Below, in pieces: positions 59,234 through 64,000 of a stretch of 64,000 nt of DNA. The stretch covers positions 626,819,740 to 626,883,739 of the forward strand of contig NC_081415.1 of the NCBI RefSeq assembly GCF_030272615.1, in the 5' to 3' direction. Positions within the stretch are counted from its first letter, which is position 1. Every line of letters begins with the position of its first letter. The position numbers and the translations under genes are program-made. The stretch is from Cryptomeria japonica. Its lineage: Eukaryota; Streptophyta; Pinopsida; Cupressales; Cupressaceae. The notes beneath the pieces were generated by a model. That model did not search any database. It was given only the letters and a program-made list of their open reading frames with translations, and was not told where the DNA came from.

Positions 59234-60703
59234 TGCTATATATAGGAATTTGGAAACCATCAAAGCAACATAAACATTAGCCTAGCTCAATCACGAAAGC
59301 TAAAATGCAGTGATAACAATCCTAAAAACATTAAATGAAAACATGAAAACAAGACATTCAAAATGAAATCTAAGCAAACCAAATGCAGATGTCTCCTTCA
59401 TGTGGCTCCATTGTCCTTCTTTCTCCTTCAAATTGCTTTTGTTTTGTGGATCTCACCTTCAAGTGCATAAGTATAATATGAAAGCAAGATTGACAAGACA
59501 GCATAAAGATACTAGAAGCGTGATTGATTCGGCCAGGGACTTTGATTGAAGAAATTCATCCAATTTATAGACAAATTGGAGAAAAGATCAGATTAGCATG
59601 AAGAGATTTGAAAGGAAATTTCAAATCAAGAATGACAATTATGACAAATTACTATGCAAGATTGATTGATTGATAATTATGACAAATTATGACAAATTTC
59701 TATGTCAAAATTGATTGATTGACAATTATGACAAATTATGACAAATTTGCTATGTCATTCCCATGAAATTAGGAGAAATATTAGAGAAAATAGAAAATTA
59801 GATGAATTAGAAATTAGGAAATTAGGAAATTAGAAATTGATGAAAATTAGGAAATTAGAAAATTAGGTAAATTAACTAATAATTTTTCATTCATTAATTA
59901 ATTCACAAAAAGGGAGGAATTAGTTAGCCAATTAAATAAACATTTAATTGTGACAAGAAGACTTAGGATAAATAAACAAATTATTAATCCTTAGAGGGAA
60001 AATGACCAACAAGGTTAAATGAACAAATCATGAAACCCTAGAACATGAATTAGAAATGCAAGGACGACAATTAGGTCTTGATGAAAGATAATTGATATCG
60101 ATTCGATTTGATCATGATTCTGACTGACAAAGGACCAATGCTGATAAGTGATTTGATTGATAAATGTGCCAATTGACGAGGAACAATGATTAATTGATCC
60201 AAATTGACATGATTGAGAAGGATGATGATCGATGACAAATTGATCGCGAGATGACAAGATTGAAAATAACAACGATCGATGACAAATCAATCGCAAGTCA
60301 ACAAGATTGAAAATAACAATGATCGATGACAAATCGATCGCAAGTCGACAAGATTGAAAATGACAATGATCAATGACAAATCGATCGCAAAATGACAAGA
60401 TTGATAAGAGGACAAAACCCTAATTAGGATTGACGATGTCCAAAATGATAACAAATGAGCACGCACATTGATGTGACAGGATAAGATTGACCAAAATCAT
60501 GACTGAAGATTGTTGTCGACAAGACCAAATTCGAAAGCGAGGCAAATGAAGAATGCAGAAGAAGGACTCGATACTTGCAAATGATAAAAACCAAGTGCGT
60601 GACATAGGAGAAATGTTAATGCAATGCAAAAACCCTAAAATAAGGCAATGCGCAAATGTTAAAGTATGATTCCGCAAGCATTGAGCATTTTTAGACGTCT
60701 ACT
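59234..60703 (-). repeat. E9 3' LTR
   Basis: About 1,470 bp, colinear with the E4 LTR: GGTGAGATCCACAAA, ACAATGGAGCC, then TATAAATTG (reverse, 59561-59569) as TATA box, and one copy of the CTAATTAGG phrase where E4 has two. Confidence 0.82.
60231..60418 (-). repeat. 47-bp U3 array of E9
   Basis: GATGACAAAT or AATGACAAAT at 60231, 60278, 60325 and 60372, exactly 47 bp apart, each with GATCGC next to it and ACAAGATTGA. It matches the period of the E4 array. Confidence 0.88.
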
Positions 60704-60720
60704 TTTTGCCCCTCTTTGAG
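60704..60720 (-). other. E9 polypurine tract
   Basis: On the minus strand CTCAAAGAGGGGCAAAA, as in E4. Confidence 0.8.
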
Positions 60721-61248
60721 ACAATGCGATATTAAGCATTGTTTCAAAGAACAATAATGAAAATGCCACAAACAATGACAATGACATATGCATGCCCCCT
60801 CAAGGAATTGGCCGGAAACATCCAGAAAAGAGGCCAATTGATCGATAATAATGATAGAACATGATAGGAGCAAACAGACTGACAATCGGAGACCGGATGC
60901 ACAAAGGACAAGCAATTGAAGGTGCAAAAGACCATGACCAGCATGAGATGGAGAGAGTGCATGTCCATCTATGCACTGACAAAGATCTATAAATGAGATA
61001 AAGAAAGTGAAAAGAGCTCATTTGCACTAGCTAAAGAGGAGAATTTGTTACTCTGGAAAAGGACACTTGCAGAGAGATGGCAAACATTCCAATGGCAGAT
61101 CACCTCGAGGAACGTGTACACACCTATAGATGATCGGATGATGCGGGAGTAGCGGTATGAATCTCAAAAACCCATATTGTCAATTTTATGAATTTGACTT
61201 GCTTGCGGGACATTGCGAGGCCCACAGGAAATGCAGAAAGTGACTTCT

Positions 61249-61315
61249 GCGCCTGTGTGAGTGCATCCTGCGCTTGTGTAGGGTACACAGGTGCAAGTTG
61301 ATACAACATAGGCGC
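61249..61315. repeat. Dyad motif array upstream of the E9 antisense gene
   Basis: Forward GCGCCTGTGT (61249) and GCGCTTGTGT (61270), then inverted ACACAGGTGC (61285) and a weaker ACATAGGCGC (61306). Steps are 21 bp on both sides and both mirror pairs centre on 61282. It lies 200-270 bp upstream of the gene start. Confidence 0.82.
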
Positions 61316-61516
61316 AGTTGTGCACTGGGAGCTCAAATTTGGTCAAAAACAGCATGCGAAGGGTCCAAAAAGGGGGATAAGGGTAGGATAGATCAAAATA
61401 GATTAGAAACACCCTGAATTGGACATGAAACAAGGAAATGCATCCCATAGAAGGAAACCCTAAAACTAACAAAGTGTGCCCCAATTGTGATGCAAACTCG
61501 ATAGTATCCATTGATC

Positions 61517-62456
61517 ATGCAGGAGAATCAACCTAACTACTTCATGTTACGACATAGACTCAGGAGCATGGACAGAGATACATTAGCAGGACTTGGAATA
61601 TACTATATCACATTCATGCCCAAGATTAGGGCAAACACAGGACTACTGACCGCATTGGCAGAGCGATGGCATTCGAAGACTTCCTCCTTCCATCTGGTGA
61701 CTGGAGAGACAACTGTGACACTAGAGGATGATTCAGCCACACATAGCATATGCCAACTTCACACAGCTACAACAGAGACAGTGGGATTGGAGATCAGATG
61801 CGATAGATGTCGGGATGACAGAGGAGTATGAGCGATGGTTTGCACGATGACGGATAGTGCCATTGACAGATCCTGATATTCCAGTACCGAGGAGACAGGA
61901 GGACTTCCCACTCGAAGGAGAGGAGGAAGGAGATGATGAGGATGAGGAGGATGAGGGCGATGATGAGGATGAGGGGGATGACGATTATGAGCCAGATTCA
62001 GCCAATCAGGAGTCATTGCAGGATATACCCATAGAGCCAAAGACAGCTAGGATAGAGGAGATGGAGATGTGTAGGGCTACCATAGCGAGTCAGCATGATC
62101 ACATTATGACATTAGAGAGACAAAATGCCATCTTGAGGACAAAGAATGATCAGTTCAAAGCAGAGATAGCCAAATTGACAGTGGCTCGAGATACCGCGAT
62201 AGCCCAGGCACAGCGAGAAGAACAGAGAGTCACTGAGTATATTGGGTCGATTAGGGATGCCAGTGCATGTGAGATGGCACAGATGTCGGTAGAGACCAGA
62301 GAGGAGATACGCCATTGGAGGACACTATATGAGAGTGTAGTTCCACCAGAGCAGAGAGCATCGTCATATCGGGCACGATCGAGGACAAAGAGTAGGGCAC
62401 ACTCTCGGAGGTCAGTGAGCAGCATGGGGGTGAGTAGACCTATGAGACCACCATAG
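61517..62456 (+). pseudogene. Antisense PMD gene of E9 with an internal deletion
   Basis: Starts MQENQPNYFMLRHRLRS and keeps GIYYITFMPKI, LTALAERWHSKTSSFHL and TVTLED. At about 61729 the sequence jumps to what is MIQPHTAYAD in E4, losing about 760 bp (some 250 residues of the PMD) and changing frame. The rest is better preserved than in E4: the acidic run EEEGDDEDEEDEGDDEDEGD, a coiled coil with KAEIAKLTVARDTAIAQAQR and the tail RARSRTKSRAHSRRS, to the stop after RPMRPP. One more stop lies in WFAR-stop-RIVPL. Confidence 0.82.
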
Positions 62457-64000
62457 CCAAGACCTGGGGTAGGAGGGACATCATCCTTGAGACATGGAAG
62501 GGATGAGGAGAAAAGAGGGAGCACCCAGTGACAGAGGCACATGCTCCTTAAGACAGAGACATATGTAGTTTGACATTTATGTAGTCAGCCTACGGGCCAT
62601 ACTTAGGACAGACAGTCCAATTTTGTACTCTGATATTATTTTGATATATGATATGATATGCATCAATATGATGGGATGCAATATGTTATGACTTATAGTT
62701 ATTTTCCATGTATGGATGGCTTATGCAAGGTTTTATGTACCATTTTGGAACATGTATGGATATATTTTTATGTTTTTTTGATGCATTTATAATATGAAAT
62801 GGATAAAATGCTTGATATGATGCTCGATGTGATGTTTGATATAATGCAAATGTACTAACCAATGAATGCAGGATGCAGCATATGTGTTTGGGGAAATCAG
62901 AGCACTAGACCGAACTAACTATCCGAACTGACAGAAGAAATGTTAGTAAGAATAAATGAGATAGAGGACAGTTAGAGATGAAGAAAAACTTGCTTTCAGT
63001 AATGCACTGTGTAGGTGAGAACCTTTATTTAATTTAGCAAAATGGACGCATAGCATCATGGCATTGAAGGCCAAAGCTGAAACACAACCCTTTTTGCAAA
63101 AGATAGACACATCGCACACAAGGAATGAGTGAAGCATCCCAGGGTGCATACATCAAGGGTCAAGGTATGTGTGGCGTTCACAAAGCGAACGTACTTATCA
63201 CAGACACCCAATGATATAGTTGCCCCAGTTTGTGACAAACATTCCACAAACAGCAATCACAACAAAAAAGAAAGGGACCATGAACCATCCGGGTCACTCT
63301 AAATCACTCAGTGACATCATCAAGCAACATAGGAACATGATCGAAGCCAAAGACAAATCAATAAATGATAAGACACACTAATTCCAACAAGTCAAACAAA
63401 CATCTTGATCTTCATTGTCAAAAGTTGAAAGTGTTGATAGGACGATCATGCTGTCTGATTTCAGGGAATGTGGTACCCCGTCTAAGACAGAAAACAGTCT
63501 GGTTTCGAGCATACCATACCCTGTATAAGACCCATGATAGTAGTGAAAAGGACAAATCATATTGATGCTGACGTTTGATTGAGAAGAAAATTGTGATCAG
63601 TTTGAATGTCTGGTTTGATTGAAAAAGTTCATCTGTTTATGCATGATTTCATTAAAGCACAGTGTGTGATTGTGTGTCATTGGATGTATACTCAGTGATC
63701 TGTCTTATGCACCAAGAGGATATATTTTTTTTTGTTTTGCTTATCGAGTGTGTACAATTTTTTTGTGTTCATTTTTTTTCAGGACTTTATTTGACTTTTT
63801 AGGGATTTTTTTCAGGACATTATTTGATTTTTTGGATTTTTTCAGGACATTATTTGATTTTTAGGGATTTTGCCTCTAGCGTCTAGCAAGGCAAGGAATA
63901 TGACAGGTGAATAAATAGGCTTTCTAAAATGATGGTGGATAGAGGGAAGACAAAGGCCTTTTATCATGGAGACAATGCGGATGCAATTTTCAAGGGCTAT
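62457..64000 (-). other. E9 3' noncoding region
   Basis: Matches E4 17830-19249 in reverse: GGACAGACAGTCCAATTTTG (near 62608), the GGTACCCCGTCTAAGAC block (63472-63488) and TTTTTTCAGGACATTATTTG words (63770-63870). No gene is supported. Confidence 0.7.

Larger units (their letters stand above)
59234..64000 (-). mobile_element. E9: minus-strand relative of E4, cut by the window end
   Basis: 3' LTR 59234-60703, polypurine tract, dyad motif array, antisense PMD gene (plus strand here) and 3' noncoding region, each matching E4 in order and reverse orientation. The final 100 bp match E4 near 17830-17900. The LTR start has T to A (AGTAGAC). The left end TGCTATATATAGG is my best guess, with TTTCC as outer flank. 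It is more diverged than the E4 LTR pair, so an older family member. Confidence 0.85.

Overview
This window looks like intergenic DNA from a large, retrotransposon-rich seed-plant genome. I identify no host gene, tRNA or rRNA. Almost every base can be assigned to LTR retrotransposons, many inserted into one another. The AT-rich composition, the long Ty3/gypsy elements of Tat/Ogre type and the decayed Ty1/copia elements fit a gymnosperm or another giant plant genome. That placement is inference; nothing in the window fixes the species.

Layout. (E0) 1-1262: the 3' part of a Tat-type LTR that interrupts the next element. (E2) 1263-27317, minus strand: a copia element with gag-pol and its 5' LTR. 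Its gag is split by (E3), 5009-25995, minus strand: a non-autonomous copia-like element with two LTRs of about 1.1 kb, an iMet primer site, a coiled-coil/five-zinc-knuckle reading frame and a gene-like frame of about 1,130 codons. The target duplication is GTTGG. E3 is split by (E4), 10362-23374, plus strand: a nearly fresh 13-kb non-autonomous Tat-type element with target duplication CTAAT. (E1) 27318-29253: the tail of a plus-strand copia element. (E5) 29254-32419: a minus-strand copia gag-protease fragment with its 5' LTR. (E6) 32420-36792: the 5' end of a minus-strand Tat-type element. (E7) 36793-58969: a decayed autonomous Tat element with gag, protease, G-patch, RT, two RNase H domains and integrase. 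Its 3' LTR is split by (E8), 53383-57761, a 4.4-kb TG...CA unit with target duplication TTCGT, probably a solo LTR. (E9) 59234-64000: a minus-strand relative of E4 that runs off the window.

What stands out. The Tat-type elements share parts beyond gag-pol. First, between primer-binding site and gag each has an array of a short element-specific motif repeated every 20-22 bp: GCGCTTGTGT in E4, GCGCAT in E7, TCGCAATTG in E6. The E4, E7 and E9 arrays recur upstream of an antisense gene near the 3' end. In E7 the second array is inverted, with 13 motifs in each. In E4 and E9 it is an exact dyad (3+3 and 2+2). Second, E4, E7 and E9 carry on the opposite strand a gene for a plant mobile domain (PMD/MAIN-like) protein with an acidic stretch, a coiled coil and an RS-like tail. 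Third, E4 and E7 carry after the main reading frame a pair of hairpins with covarying stems around an A-rich tract. I consider the phased arrays, the antisense PMD gene and the paired hairpins the best candidates for an undescribed system. E4 lacks RT and integrase, so it presumably moves with proteins supplied by a relative, and what E4 and E7 still share would then be what it needs in cis.
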